In this document: one piece after another, positions 27,201-35,708 of the stretch
Numbering within the stretch: position 1 is the stretch's first letter
Layout of the letters: each line of letters starts with the position of its first letter
Assembly: GCF_002001015.1 (NCBI RefSeq)
Contig: NZ_MUNO01000012.1
Location: 62,001 to 126,000 of the forward strand
Reading direction: 5' to 3'
Length of the DNA stretch: 64,000 nt
Source of the DNA: Polaromonas sp. A23
GTDB taxonomy: Bacteria; Pseudomonadota; Gammaproteobacteria; Burkholderiales; Burkholderiaceae_C
Notes under the pieces: generated by a model
The model's database searches: none
What the model was told of the DNA's origin: nothing
What the model saw: only the letters and a program-made list of their open reading frames with translations
Program-made: the position numbers and the translations under genes

Positions 27201-28985
27201 TTGGCTTTGCACACCATTCAACCGATATCCCGGCTTTTGCCGCGGCTCTGGCGCCACATTCCTGCGCGGCGGCGCGGGCAGTTTTGCCTGTTGCTAGGCC
27301 TGATGATCGTGGCGTCGTTTGCCGAGATTCTGAGCATAGGCGCAGTCCTTCCGTTTCTGGGTGTGCTGACTTCTCCGGCACGCGTTTTTGAATATCCTCT
27401 GGCGCAACCAATGATTCGGGCCCTGAATATCCGTTCCGCCGACGAGTTGCTGCTGCCGCTGACCCTTGCTTTTGGCGCTGCCGCAGTGATTGCAGGTGCG
27501 ATGCGCCTTGCGCTGCTGTGGGCAACGACGCGCCTCTCGTTTGCAACAGGCGCGGACCTCAGCAGTGACATTTATCGCCGTACCCTGTATCAACCTTACG
27601 CGGTTCATGTTGCCAGAAACAGCAGCGAGGTCATTAACGGTATATCTGGCAAAGCCAATGGCGTCATCTACACGACCATTGTTCCCCTGTTGACCTTGAT
27701 CAGCTCTGCTGTGATGCTGGTTGCCATCCTGGTGGCCATGCTGTCGGTAAATCCAGTGATTGCCCTGTCAGCCTTCGGTGGTTTCGGGCTGATTTATGCG
27801 GTGATCATCGGGCTGTCCCGCAAGCGCATGTTGCTGGACAGCCAGGTGCAGGCGCGTGAATCAACCCAGGTCATCAAGTCACTTCAGGAGGGCCTTGGAG
27901 GAATTCGGGACGTGCTGATCGATGGCACGCAGGCAGCCTATTGCGCTGCCTACCAGTCATCAGATCGACCTTTGCGGAGGGCGCAGGGCAACAGCTTTTT
28001 CATTCAGGCCGCTCCGCGCTACGGAATGGAAGCGTTGGGCATGCTGCTGATTGCTGCCCTTGCTTTTGCACTTGCGCAGCAACCTGGGGGAGTTGCAAAT
28101 GCCATCCCTGTGCTGGGTGCGCTCGCGCTGGGAGCGCAGCGTCTACTGCCGGTGCTGCAGCAGGCTTATGCCTCATGGACCAACATTCAGACAGGACAGG
28201 CTTCCTTGCAGGACGCGATAGAACTGCTGGACCAGCCTTTGCCAGACCATGCAGGGCAGCCCGCTGCTGCACCGCTGCCATTTCAGCGCAGCATTGTCCT
28301 CAATCAGCTGTCCTTCCAATATGCTCCTGGGGCGGCATGGGTATTGAAGGATATTGGACTGACGATTGAAAAAGGGAGTCGTGTCGGCTTCATAGGCGCA
28401 ACCGGCAGCGGCAAGAGCACCCTGCTTGATGTGGTCATGGGCTTGCTTGAGCCGGCGTTCGGTTCGATCGAGGTCGACGGCCAAAAGTTGACAGCTGCCA
28501 ACAGCCGGAACTGGCAGGCGCATATTGCGCATGTTCCGCAGGCCATCTTCCTCGCTGACAATTCCATTGAAGAGAACATTGCCTTCGGCCAACCGAAAGA
28601 CCAGATTGATCATGAACGCGTCAGGTTTGCCGCGCAGCAGGCACAGATTGCGGGTCTCATAGAGACTTGGCCACGTGGTTATGAGACTTCGGTGGGTGAG
28701 CGCGGCGTACGCTTGTCTGGCGGTCAGCGGCAGCGAATCGGCATTGCCCGTGCCCTGTACAGGCGCGCTGACGTGATCATTTTTGACGAGGCCACAAGCG
28801 CATTGGACAATGAAACCGAACTTGCCGTGATGCAGGCCATTGAGGGCCTGAGCGAGACGCTGACCATTCTCATCATCGCACACCGCCTGACGACGCTCAG
28901 AAACTGTTCGTTGATTGTTGAGCTTGGCAACGGCGGCATCACGCGCACCGGCACCTATCAGGAAATTGTGAATCACACGGCCTGA
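27201..28985 (+). CDS. ABC exporter, ATPase-permease fusion (PglK/MsbA-like flippase)
   Basis: A 594-residue half-transporter. Six membrane helices occupy the N-terminal about 330 residues; the ATPase has Walker A GATGSGKST (about 398-406), Q-loop VPQAIF, signature LSGGQRQRIGIARAL (about 505) and Walker B VIIFDEATSALD. Place in the locus and layout suggest flipping of a lipid-linked oligosaccharide, as for PglK, in place of a Wzx protein. No ATG is available near the N-terminus; TTG at 27201 (MALHTIQPISRLLP) is the best start. Confidence 0.82.
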   Translation: MALHTIQPISRLLPRLWRHIPARRRGQFCLLLGLMIVASFAEILSIGAVLPFLGVLTSPARVFEYPLAQPMIRALNIRSADELLLPLTLAFGAAAVIAGAMRLALLWATTRLSFATGADLSSDIYRRTLYQPYAVHVARNSSEVINGISGKANGVIYTTIVPLLTLISSAVMLVAILVAMLSVNPVIALSAFGGFGLIYAVIIGLSRKRMLLDSQVQARESTQVIKSLQEGLGGIRDVLIDGTQAAYCAAYQSSDRPLRRAQGNSFFIQAAPRYGMEALGMLLIAALAFALAQQPGGVANAIPVLGALALGAQRLLPVLQQAYASWTNIQTGQASLQDAIELLDQPLPDHAGQPAAAPLPFQRSIVLNQLSFQYAPGAAWVLKDIGLTIEKGSRVGFIGATGSGKSTLLDVVMGLLEPAFGSIEVDGQKLTAANSRNWQAHIAHVPQAIFLADNSIEENIAFGQPKDQIDHERVRFAAQQAQIAGLIETWPRGYETSVGERGVRLSGGQRQRIGIARALYRRADVIIFDEATSALDNETELAVMQAIEGLSETLTILIIAHRLTTLRNCSLIVELGNGGITRTGTYQEIVNHTA

Positions 28986-29004
28986 AGGCCAGAACCCAGG
29001 AAGT

Positions 29005-30009
29005 ATGCACATGCTGAACAATTCGTCCATCCTCATCACGGGGGGCACTGGCTCCTTCGGGCACACGTTTGTGCCGATGACGCTGGCCAGGTACAACCCC
29101 CGTCGCATGGTGATCTACTCCCGCGACGAGATGAAGCAGTGGGAAATGGCCAAGCTCTACGGCGACGACGACCGGGTCCGGTTCTTCATCGGTGATGTGC
29201 GGGACAAGGATCGCCTGTCGCGTGCGCTCAAGGGAATCGACTACGTTGTCCATGCGGCTGCTACCAAAATTGTGCCGACGGCTGAGTACAACCCCTTTGA
29301 GTGCGTGAAGACCAACGTGATTGGCGCGATGAATCTGATAGACGCATGCATCGACCAGGGCGTCAAGCGCGTAGTGGCGTTGTCGACAGACAAAGCCAGC
29401 AGCCCGGCCAATCTTTATGGGGCGACCAAGCTCACCTCTGACAAACTATTTATTGCGGGCAATTCATATTCAACGGCAAACGATGCCCACTTTTCTGTCG
29501 TCCGTTATGGAAATGTGATGGGATCCCGCGGTTCTGTGATTCCTTTTTTCATGTCGATTGCGGACAAGGAAGTTCTACCTATCACCGATGCGCGAATGAC
29601 GCGCTTCATGATCACGCTGGAGCAAGGCGTCGGGTTGGTTTGGCATGCCTTCGAGAACATGGTTGGGGGTGAAATTTATGTAAAAAAAATACCTTCGATG
29701 AAGATGCCGGATGTGGCATTGGCCGTCGCCCCTAAGGCGCGTCATGAAATCATAGGCATCAGGCCGGGCGAGAAGCTTCATGAACAAATGATTGGCGCCG
29801 AAGATGCGCCGCACACCTACGAATACGATGACTACTACAAGATACTGCCGGCAATTCACAACTGGAGCCAGGATCCGATGCGTATCGATGACGGCAAGCT
29901 GGTTGATCCTGGCTTTACCTACAGCTCTGACAACAACACAGACTGGATGAGCATCGACATGCTTCGCACCTGGATCGAGCAGAATCGCGAAAAAATCGGG
30001 AAAATATGA
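29005..30009 (+). CDS. pseB: UDP-GlcNAc 4,6-dehydratase (inverting)
   Basis: A 334-residue SDR that starts pseudaminic acid synthesis by converting UDP-GlcNAc to UDP-2-acetamido-2,6-dideoxy-beta-L-arabino-hexos-4-ulose. It has the NAD motif TGGTGSFG, SRDEMKQWEM, the PseB-type HAAATKIVPTAEYNP, and STDKASSPANLYGATK with the modified catalytic region. ATG 29011 (MLNNSS) is an alternative start, with AGGAAG about 7 bases ahead. Its stop overlaps pseC (ATGATG). Confidence 0.93.
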   Translation: MHMLNNSSILITGGTGSFGHTFVPMTLARYNPRRMVIYSRDEMKQWEMAKLYGDDDRVRFFIGDVRDKDRLSRALKGIDYVVHAAATKIVPTAEYNPFECVKTNVIGAMNLIDACIDQGVKRVVALSTDKASSPANLYGATKLTSDKLFIAGNSYSTANDAHFSVVRYGNVMGSRGSVIPFFMSIADKEVLPITDARMTRFMITLEQGVGLVWHAFENMVGGEIYVKKIPSMKMPDVALAVAPKARHEIIGIRPGEKLHEQMIGAEDAPHTYEYDDYYKILPAIHNWSQDPMRIDDGKLVDPGFTYSSDNNTDWMSIDMLRTWIEQNREKIGKI

Positions 30010-31196
30010 TGAACCTGATTCCGTACGGGCGACAGGATATTGACGACGCGGACATTGCCGCTGTGGCGGAAGTCTTGCGGTCGGACTTCCTGACGCAAGG
30101 TCCCGCTGTTCCAAGGTTTGAGCAGGCCATAGCAAGTTATTGCGGCGTTGGCCATGCTGTTGCGGCAAACAGTGCCACCAGCTCTTTGCACGTGGCCTGC
30201 CTTGCGTTGGGCGTCGGGAAGGGAAGCATTGTCTGGACAACACCGATTACGTTTGTGGCGAGCGCAAACTGTGCGCTTTATTGCGGAGCCTCGGTCGACT
30301 TTGTGGACATCGATCCTGTGACCTACAACATGAGCGTCGACCGGTTGGAAGAAAAACTGCTTGCTGCAAAGAAAAGCGGTTCATTGCCCAGCGTTGTCAT
30401 TCCGGTGCATTTGTGCGGGCAACCCTGTGACATGGCTGGCATTCATGCCCTTAGCCTGGAGTATGGGTTCAGAGTTATTGAGGATGCTTCCCATGCTATT
30501 GGTGGCACATACCGCAACGAACCAGTTGGCAACTGCCGATACAGCGATATCACTGTGTTCAGCTTCCACCCGGTCAAGATCATCACCACCGGGGAAGGTG
30601 GCATGGCGACCACCAATGACCCCGAACTGGCAAAACGCATGCGTATGTTGGGTAGCCATGGAATCACGCGTGATGCGCGCGAGATGACGCGTGAGCCAGA
30701 CGGCCCCTGGTATTACGAACAGGTTGAACTGGGGTTCAACTACAGGATGACGGACATCCAGGCGGCGTTGGGTGTAAGTCAGATGCGCCGGCTGGATGAG
30801 TTTGTGTCGCGACGCCACGCGATCGCCGGGCGTTATGACGAATCGTTACGTAACGTCAATGTGACAGCCCCTTGGCAGCATCCAGATGGGTATTCCGGCT
30901 TGCATCTGTATGTCGTGCGTTTGCACTCAAACATGCAGGGCTCCATACATCGGAAAATCTTTGACGAGATGCGCGCGACAGGCATTGGCGTGAATTTGCA
31001 CTACATACCTGTTCATATGCAGCCTTATTATCAAAAGATCGGCTTCAATGCCGGCGATTTTCCCGCCGCGGAGCAGTATTACGAGACAGCCATCAGTCTG
31101 CCCATGTTCCCGGCGCTGACCGAGGCGCAGCAGGATACCGTGGTCAGCACATTACGAAAACTGGTCAATCAACAAGAGGTCAAAATTCCATCATGA
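30006..31196 (+). CDS. pseC: UDP-4-amino-4,6-dideoxy-N-acetyl-beta-L-altrosamine transaminase
   Basis: A 396-residue PLP-dependent DegT/DnrJ/EryC1-type aminotransferase. It adds the 4-amino group to the PseB product. It shows the N-terminal IPYGRQDIDDADIAAV, DFLTQGP, NSATSSLH and the PLP-binding Lys in SFHPVKIITTGEGG. GFNYRMTDIQAALG is typical of the family. It overlaps pseB and the next NeuB-like gene by 4 bases each. Confidence 0.93.
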   Translation: MMNLIPYGRQDIDDADIAAVAEVLRSDFLTQGPAVPRFEQAIASYCGVGHAVAANSATSSLHVACLALGVGKGSIVWTTPITFVASANCALYCGASVDFVDIDPVTYNMSVDRLEEKLLAAKKSGSLPSVVIPVHLCGQPCDMAGIHALSLEYGFRVIEDASHAIGGTYRNEPVGNCRYSDITVFSFHPVKIITTGEGGMATTNDPELAKRMRMLGSHGITRDAREMTREPDGPWYYEQVELGFNYRMTDIQAALGVSQMRRLDEFVSRRHAIAGRYDESLRNVNVTAPWQHPDGYSGLHLYVVRLHSNMQGSIHRKIFDEMRATGIGVNLHYIPVHMQPYYQKIGFNAGDFPAAEQYYETAISLPMFPALTEAQQDTVVSTLRKLVNQQEVKIPS

Positions 31197-32275
31197 GCAC
31201 AAGCAGCACTGTTATCCAGATCAACGGAATCCCGGTGAGTGAAGACTCGCCATGTTTCATTACTTTTGAAGCGGGCCCGACACATCAGGGTCTGGAATCG
31301 GCGAAACGTCTGGCCAAACACGCGAAAGAGGCGGGAGGTCACGCCATTAAATTTCAAGTGTTTGACCCCATGCGCCTGGTCGCCGATCCTTTGCTGCCAT
31401 TCACTTATCAGGTGCTGGTCGATGCGAAATCGGGCGCGCTGGAAACCGTGACAGAACCTTTGCGCGACATTCTGGTTCGCCGTTATCTGAAGCTTGATGA
31501 ATGGCGTGAACTGAAGCGTTATTGCGACGAAATAGGTCTGGCCTTTTTTGCGACGGCGTGCTTTCATGAAGACGTGGATTTCCTGGTTGAGATCGGCTGC
31601 CAGTCCATCAAGATCGCTTCTGCCGACGTCAACCATATTCCCTTCATTCGTTATGCCGCCAGAACGGGCCTGTGCATTCAGCTGGACACTGGAATGGCGT
31701 CGCTTGGCGAGATTGAACTGGCTGTAGATGCCATCCGCGCAGAAGGCAACGAAAGCATCGTCATTCACCATTGTCCTTCGGGATACCCTGCCCATTTGGA
31801 AAGTATCAACCTGCGAGTGATTCCCACGATCAAAAGACTTTTTGGGTGCCCGGTGGCCTTTTCTGATCACAGCACAGGCTGGGATATGGATATTGCTGCC
31901 CTTGCAGTGGGCGCCAACATGCTTGAAAAAACAATCACAGAGGATCGCACCACCCGGTCTGTGGAGCACGTCATGTCGCTGGAGCCACAGGACATGCGTC
32001 GGTTTGTCGAGATCGTTCGTGAGATCGAGACAGCCCTTGGGAATTCGCGGCGTGTGTTTTCGGACGTCGAGCGCGTCAAGCGAAATGCAATACGGCGCAG
32101 TTTGCATGTAGCGGCTGATCTTGCGCCAGGCCATGTTTTGAAAGAGACGGACCTGGACTATCGCCGTCCGGGGACGGGAATAACACCTGACCGGCTGGCC
32201 GAAGTACTGTCGAAGCGACTCACCCGGGCCTTGAAGGCCGGGGAAAGAATCCAGTGGGAAGACTTGGAGAAATGA
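31193..32275 (+). CDS. NeuB-family nonulosonate synthase paralog, divergent
   Basis: A 360-residue protein with the NeuB TIM barrel (HAIKFQVF, IKIASADVNH, LDTGMAS, FSDHSTGW) and a C-terminal SAF domain (RRSLHVAADLAPGHVLKETDL). NeuB enzymes condense phosphoenolpyruvate with a 6-carbon amino sugar. Here His226 of the SDHS motif is kept, but the second Mn-ligand His of the usual EKHF motif is Thr247 (LEKTITEDR), and GVDSTFS-type residues that follow in PseI are changed. It is thus either a synthase with altered chemistry or a different role. The canonical PseI lies separately at 37443. Overlaps pseC and hisH. Confidence 0.8.
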   Translation: MSTSSTVIQINGIPVSEDSPCFITFEAGPTHQGLESAKRLAKHAKEAGGHAIKFQVFDPMRLVADPLLPFTYQVLVDAKSGALETVTEPLRDILVRRYLKLDEWRELKRYCDEIGLAFFATACFHEDVDFLVEIGCQSIKIASADVNHIPFIRYAARTGLCIQLDTGMASLGEIELAVDAIRAEGNESIVIHHCPSGYPAHLESINLRVIPTIKRLFGCPVAFSDHSTGWDMDIAALAVGANMLEKTITEDRTTRSVEHVMSLEPQDMRRFVEIVREIETALGNSRRVFSDVERVKRNAIRRSLHVAADLAPGHVLKETDLDYRRPGTGITPDRLAEVLSKRLTRALKAGERIQWEDLEK

Positions 32276-32895
32276 ATCCTGCTCCTGTTGCCATCGTCGA
32301 TTATGGAATGGGCAATCTGCGCTCAGTCCAAAACGCTGTCGAGCATTTGGGGGGCCATGCCGTTTTTGTTTCGGATCCCATGCAGTTGCGGCAGTATCAA
32401 AAAATTATTCTGCCCGGGGTGGGTGCCTTTTCTCAGGCTATCACCTGTCTGCGTGAAACGGGTCTCGATGTCGCGTTGAGTGAGCGACGCGATGCTGGAG
32501 CTCATATCCTTGGCATTTGTCTCGGCATGCAGCTGATGTGCACCGTATCTGAAGAAGATGGTATCCACCAGGGGCTTGACTGGTTTTCAGCAAAAGTCAG
32601 TCGCTTTCCTGCGGACAGCGGGCTCTCGGTCCCGCATATGGGATGGAACGGCGTGGATTTTTCGCGCGACGACCCCATGTTCGCGAAACTTGAGTCCGGA
32701 AGTGACGCGTATTTTGTCCACAGCTATCGCGTGGAATGTAGCGATCCCGCGGACGTGATTGCCACAACAGACTATGGCCATCGGTTTGACTCCATCATCC
32801 AGCGCGGAAATGTTCGGGGAATTCAGTTTCATCCTGAGAAAAGTCAGGGATTCGGCCTGGGAATGATTCGCAATTATGTGGAGCTGCCTTGTTAA
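32272..32895 (+). CDS. HisH-like glutamine amidotransferase (acetamidino cassette 1)
   Basis: A 207-residue class I glutaminase like imidazole-glycerol-phosphate synthase subunit HisH. The triad is complete: Cys83 (ILGICLGMQ) and His187/Glu189 (QFHPEKS). It would release ammonia from glutamine and pass it through the HisF-like partner to the PP-loop amidotransferase at 33725. Linkage to nonulosonate genes mirrors the Campylobacter jejuni cj1314-1316 arrangement and argues against histidine synthesis. The ATG 32272 overlaps the upstream stop. Confidence 0.88.
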   Translation: MNPAPVAIVDYGMGNLRSVQNAVEHLGGHAVFVSDPMQLRQYQKIILPGVGAFSQAITCLRETGLDVALSERRDAGAHILGICLGMQLMCTVSEEDGIHQGLDWFSAKVSRFPADSGLSVPHMGWNGVDFSRDDPMFAKLESGSDAYFVHSYRVECSDPADVIATTDYGHRFDSIIQRGNVRGIQFHPEKSQGFGLGMIRNYVELPC

Positions 32896-33689
32896 AAAAG
32901 CGCCTGATTGCAGTACTGATCTTGCGTGACGGTCAGGTGGTTCAGAGTGTGCGTTTCAAGCACACGAACGTGATTCATTACGATGCCGTCCACGCCATGG
33001 AGGCGTTTAACAAGTGGGCCGTGGATGAAATCGTCATTCTTAATGTGACCAGAAGCGCCGACAGCAAGGAAAAGTTCGCAGAAATTGTTGAGCGGATATC
33101 GAGCCAGTGCTTCGTACCGCTGGCAGTCGGCGGCTGGATAGATGACGAGGGCTACGCGCAAAAGCTGTTGCGCAGTGGCGCCGACAAACTGGTGGTGAAC
33201 ACCATAGTGGCCGACAACCCGGAGCTGGTGACCCGGTTGGCCATGCGTTATGGAAAGCAGTGCATTGTGGCTTCCATGGATGTCAAGAGAAGCGAAGAGG
33301 GTACTCCCCAAATTGTGGTGGATCGATCGTCCCGCGTGATCGAATCAAGTCCGTCCAGTTGGGCGCAGCGTGCCGTTGAACTGGGGGCGGGTGAAATATT
33401 CTTCAACTCGGTCGACCATGATGGCGCGCGGCGGGGCTACGATCTCGACTCGCTGCGGAGTGTCTGTGAGTCAGTCCCGGTTCCGGTGATCGCCTTTGGC
33501 GGTGTCTTTACCTGGAATCACTTGGTGCAGGGCATTGACGCCGGTGCAGCTGCTGTGGCGGTCGCCAACCTGTTTCACTACACCGAACAAAGTACCCGCA
33601 AGGCCAAGACTTATCTTGCCGAAGCCGGCGTACCAGTGAGGACGCAGGGGCAAAGTCTTTCACCGGCGAAGCCATCGCCGGTAGAGTGA
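32889..33689 (+). CDS. HisF-like protein lacking the cyclase Asp11 (acetamidino cassette 1)
   Basis: A 266-residue HisF-type TIM barrel. Aligned directly with HisF, position 11, the catalytic Asp of the cyclase, is Ile (LIAVLILRDG); the equivalent of Asp130 is kept as Asp131. It probably serves as an ammonia tunnel between the HisH-like glutaminase and the sugar amidotransferase. It starts with TTG at 32889, overlapping the hisH stop. The Ile11 change makes a real histidine-pathway role unlikely. Confidence 0.87.
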   Translation: MLKKRLIAVLILRDGQVVQSVRFKHTNVIHYDAVHAMEAFNKWAVDEIVILNVTRSADSKEKFAEIVERISSQCFVPLAVGGWIDDEGYAQKLLRSGADKLVVNTIVADNPELVTRLAMRYGKQCIVASMDVKRSEEGTPQIVVDRSSRVIESSPSSWAQRAVELGAGEIFFNSVDHDGARRGYDLDSLRSVCESVPVPVIAFGGVFTWNHLVQGIDAGAAAVAVANLFHYTEQSTRKAKTYLAEAGVPVRTQGQSLSPAKPSPVE

Positions 33690-33724
33690 ATGCGAACTTT
33701 TAACATCAACCATCGGGAACCCAG

Positions 33725-35020
33725 ATGAGATATTGCGCGAGATGCCTTTACCCGGAGAATGCCAAGCCGACCATTATTTTTGATGAAGAATGCATTTGCA
33801 GTGGTTGCAGATACCACGAGAGCCGCAGCAAGAAGCTGGATATCAACTGGGATGAGCGGACGCAGATGTTCCGGGAAATCCTGGAAGAGGCAAAGCGGCT
33901 AGCCAAAAAAAGGGGCAACAGCCACGATTGCATCGTTCCTGTGTCGGGTGGCAAGGACTCGCACTATCAGGTGTGGCTCCTCAAGGAAAAGTTCGGGATG
34001 AACCCCTTGCTGGTGACATTCAACCATGCTTACAACACGCCTGCGGGCAATCGCAATCTCTACAACCTGGTCGAGAAGTCTGGGTGCGACTTTGTGCGGT
34101 ATACCGCTGGCCTGGACTCAGTGCGTCGCATTTCGCGCCACATGCTGCAGACTGTTGGTGACCTGACCTGGCACTATCACGCCGGTATCCGTACTTATCC
34201 CTTCCAGGTGGCAGTGGAGCGCAATATTCCCTTGATTGTTTGGGGTGAGCACGGATTCGCCGAGCTTACTGGTATTGTTTCGCTGGAGGACTTTGTTGAA
34301 TTCACACGGTGGACGCGCAAGGAGCATGACATGCGCGGATATGAGCCGCAGGACCTGATCGGAAAAGGCGGCATCACGGAGCAGGACATCGCACCCTACA
34401 TCTATCCTTCTGATGAAGACATCGCGCGCGTCGAAGTCCGCGGCATCTATCTCTCCAACTTTCTTCCATGGAATGCAACGGCCCAGGCGGAAGTCATGAT
34501 GAGGGAGTGGAACTTTGCGCCAATTACCTATGAACGTGAACGCACATTCAACTTGCACGGAAAGATTGAGGATCATGCCAACGATGTGCATGATTACCTG
34601 AAATACCTGAAATTTGGGTATGGGCGTGCCACGGATGACGCAAGTATGGAAATTCGTCACGGACGCATGACCAGGGAGCAGGGCATGGCGATGGTCAAGC
34701 GCTACGACGCGCGTGAGCCGTCTACGCTGACAACTTATTGCGATTTCCTGGGCGTAACAAAGCAGGAGTTCTACGACTGGGTAGAGCCCATGCGCGATGA
34801 GAAGTTGTGGCGCAAGGGCCCAGACGGCGTCTGGACTCCGCAGGACGCCGTATTTCTTCATGAGATCAGCGAAGCCGAAGAGCAGGCCCGCGTTGCCCCC
34901 TCAACCGAGCGCACCTTCTCAGAAGCTAACAGACGCATGTATTTCAACCCGGACAATCCTCCGGAAAAATCAGGTGAAGAGGCCCTCGATAAGCCGAGCG
35001 TCACTTTTCGGGTGATCTGA
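33725..35020 (+). CDS. N-acetyl sugar amidotransferase, PseA/WbpG-type (cassette 1)
   Basis: A 431-residue PP-loop ATPase with N-terminal zinc-type cysteines (Cys4, 7, 25, 28) and the PP-loop SGGKDS at 74-79. Enzymes of this group (WbpG, PseA) use ATP and ammonia from HisH/HisF to turn an acetamido group into an acetamidino group. Its place between pseC and pseF suggests a nonulosonic acid or its precursor as substrate. It is about 55 residues longer than the second copy at 56155, mainly at the C-terminus. Confidence 0.88.
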   Translation: MRYCARCLYPENAKPTIIFDEECICSGCRYHESRSKKLDINWDERTQMFREILEEAKRLAKKRGNSHDCIVPVSGGKDSHYQVWLLKEKFGMNPLLVTFNHAYNTPAGNRNLYNLVEKSGCDFVRYTAGLDSVRRISRHMLQTVGDLTWHYHAGIRTYPFQVAVERNIPLIVWGEHGFAELTGIVSLEDFVEFTRWTRKEHDMRGYEPQDLIGKGGITEQDIAPYIYPSDEDIARVEVRGIYLSNFLPWNATAQAEVMMREWNFAPITYERERTFNLHGKIEDHANDVHDYLKYLKFGYGRATDDASMEIRHGRMTREQGMAMVKRYDAREPSTLTTYCDFLGVTKQEFYDWVEPMRDEKLWRKGPDGVWTPQDAVFLHEISEAEEQARVAPSTERTFSEANRRMYFNPDNPPEKSGEEALDKPSVTFRVI

Positions 35021-35025
35021 AACGT

Positions 35026-35697
35026 ATGTCAACCGCGGCCCTTATTCCTGCCCGTGGCGGGTCGAAAAGACTGCCGCGTAAAAACATCATGGAGGTGGGC
35101 GGAATGCCGCTGATCGCGCATGCCATAGGCACGGCTAGGGTCTCTGGCCTTTTTGAGCACATATTTGTCTCGACTGAAGATGCTGAAATTGCCGATGTCG
35201 CCAGGAGGTACGGCGCAGAAGTTCTTGAGCGCCCGGCTGAGATCGCGCAAGACCATTCGACCGTTGTGCAGGTCTGCCTGCATGCTCTCGAAGCCGTTCC
35301 AGATATACAAATTCTGTGCTGCATTTACGCAACGGCGGTATTCCTGAAATCATCAACCTTGTTGTCGTCGTGTGAACAACTGATGGGGGATCCTGATGCC
35401 GACTTTTTGATGGGTGTGTCCGAATATGAGCATCATCCGGTTCAGGCGCTGAAGGCAGATGGCCAAGGCAATCTTTCCTACATGTGGCCGGAGTGGCGCG
35501 GGATTCAGTCTCAGCAATACCCTAAGCTGTTGGTCAGCAATGGCACCTTTTGCTGGGGACGGCGCGAAGCCTTGATGCGTGAGAAGAGCTTTTATGGACA
35601 GCGTTTAAGAGGTTTTGTTGTGCCGCCCGAACAGGTTTCTGACATCGACACCCCGCATGATCTGGACCGGATTATCCAGCGGTTTAAGACTCATTGA
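35026..35697 (+). CDS. pseF: Acylneuraminate/pseudaminate cytidylyltransferase
   Basis: A 223-residue CMP-sugar synthetase. The CTP-binding motif is IPARGGSKRLPRKN (residues 7-20), with YATAVF and the late DIDTPHDLDR that should hold the metal. It would activate the nonulosonic acid with CMP. Length and YATA motif match PseF better than NeuA. The gene starts 5 bases after the amidotransferase. Confidence 0.87.
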   Translation: MSTAALIPARGGSKRLPRKNIMEVGGMPLIAHAIGTARVSGLFEHIFVSTEDAEIADVARRYGAEVLERPAEIAQDHSTVVQVCLHALEAVPDIQILCCIYATAVFLKSSTLLSSCEQLMGDPDADFLMGVSEYEHHPVQALKADGQGNLSYMWPEWRGIQSQQYPKLLVSNGTFCWGRREALMREKSFYGQRLRGFVVPPEQVSDIDTPHDLDRIIQRFKTH

Positions 35698-35708
35698 TGC
35701 GATGACGG

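Noticed and set aside
32272-33689. hisH/hisF as part of histidine biosynthesis
   Set aside because: No other his genes are near, the cyclase Asp11 is missing, and a PP-loop sugar amidotransferase adjoins.
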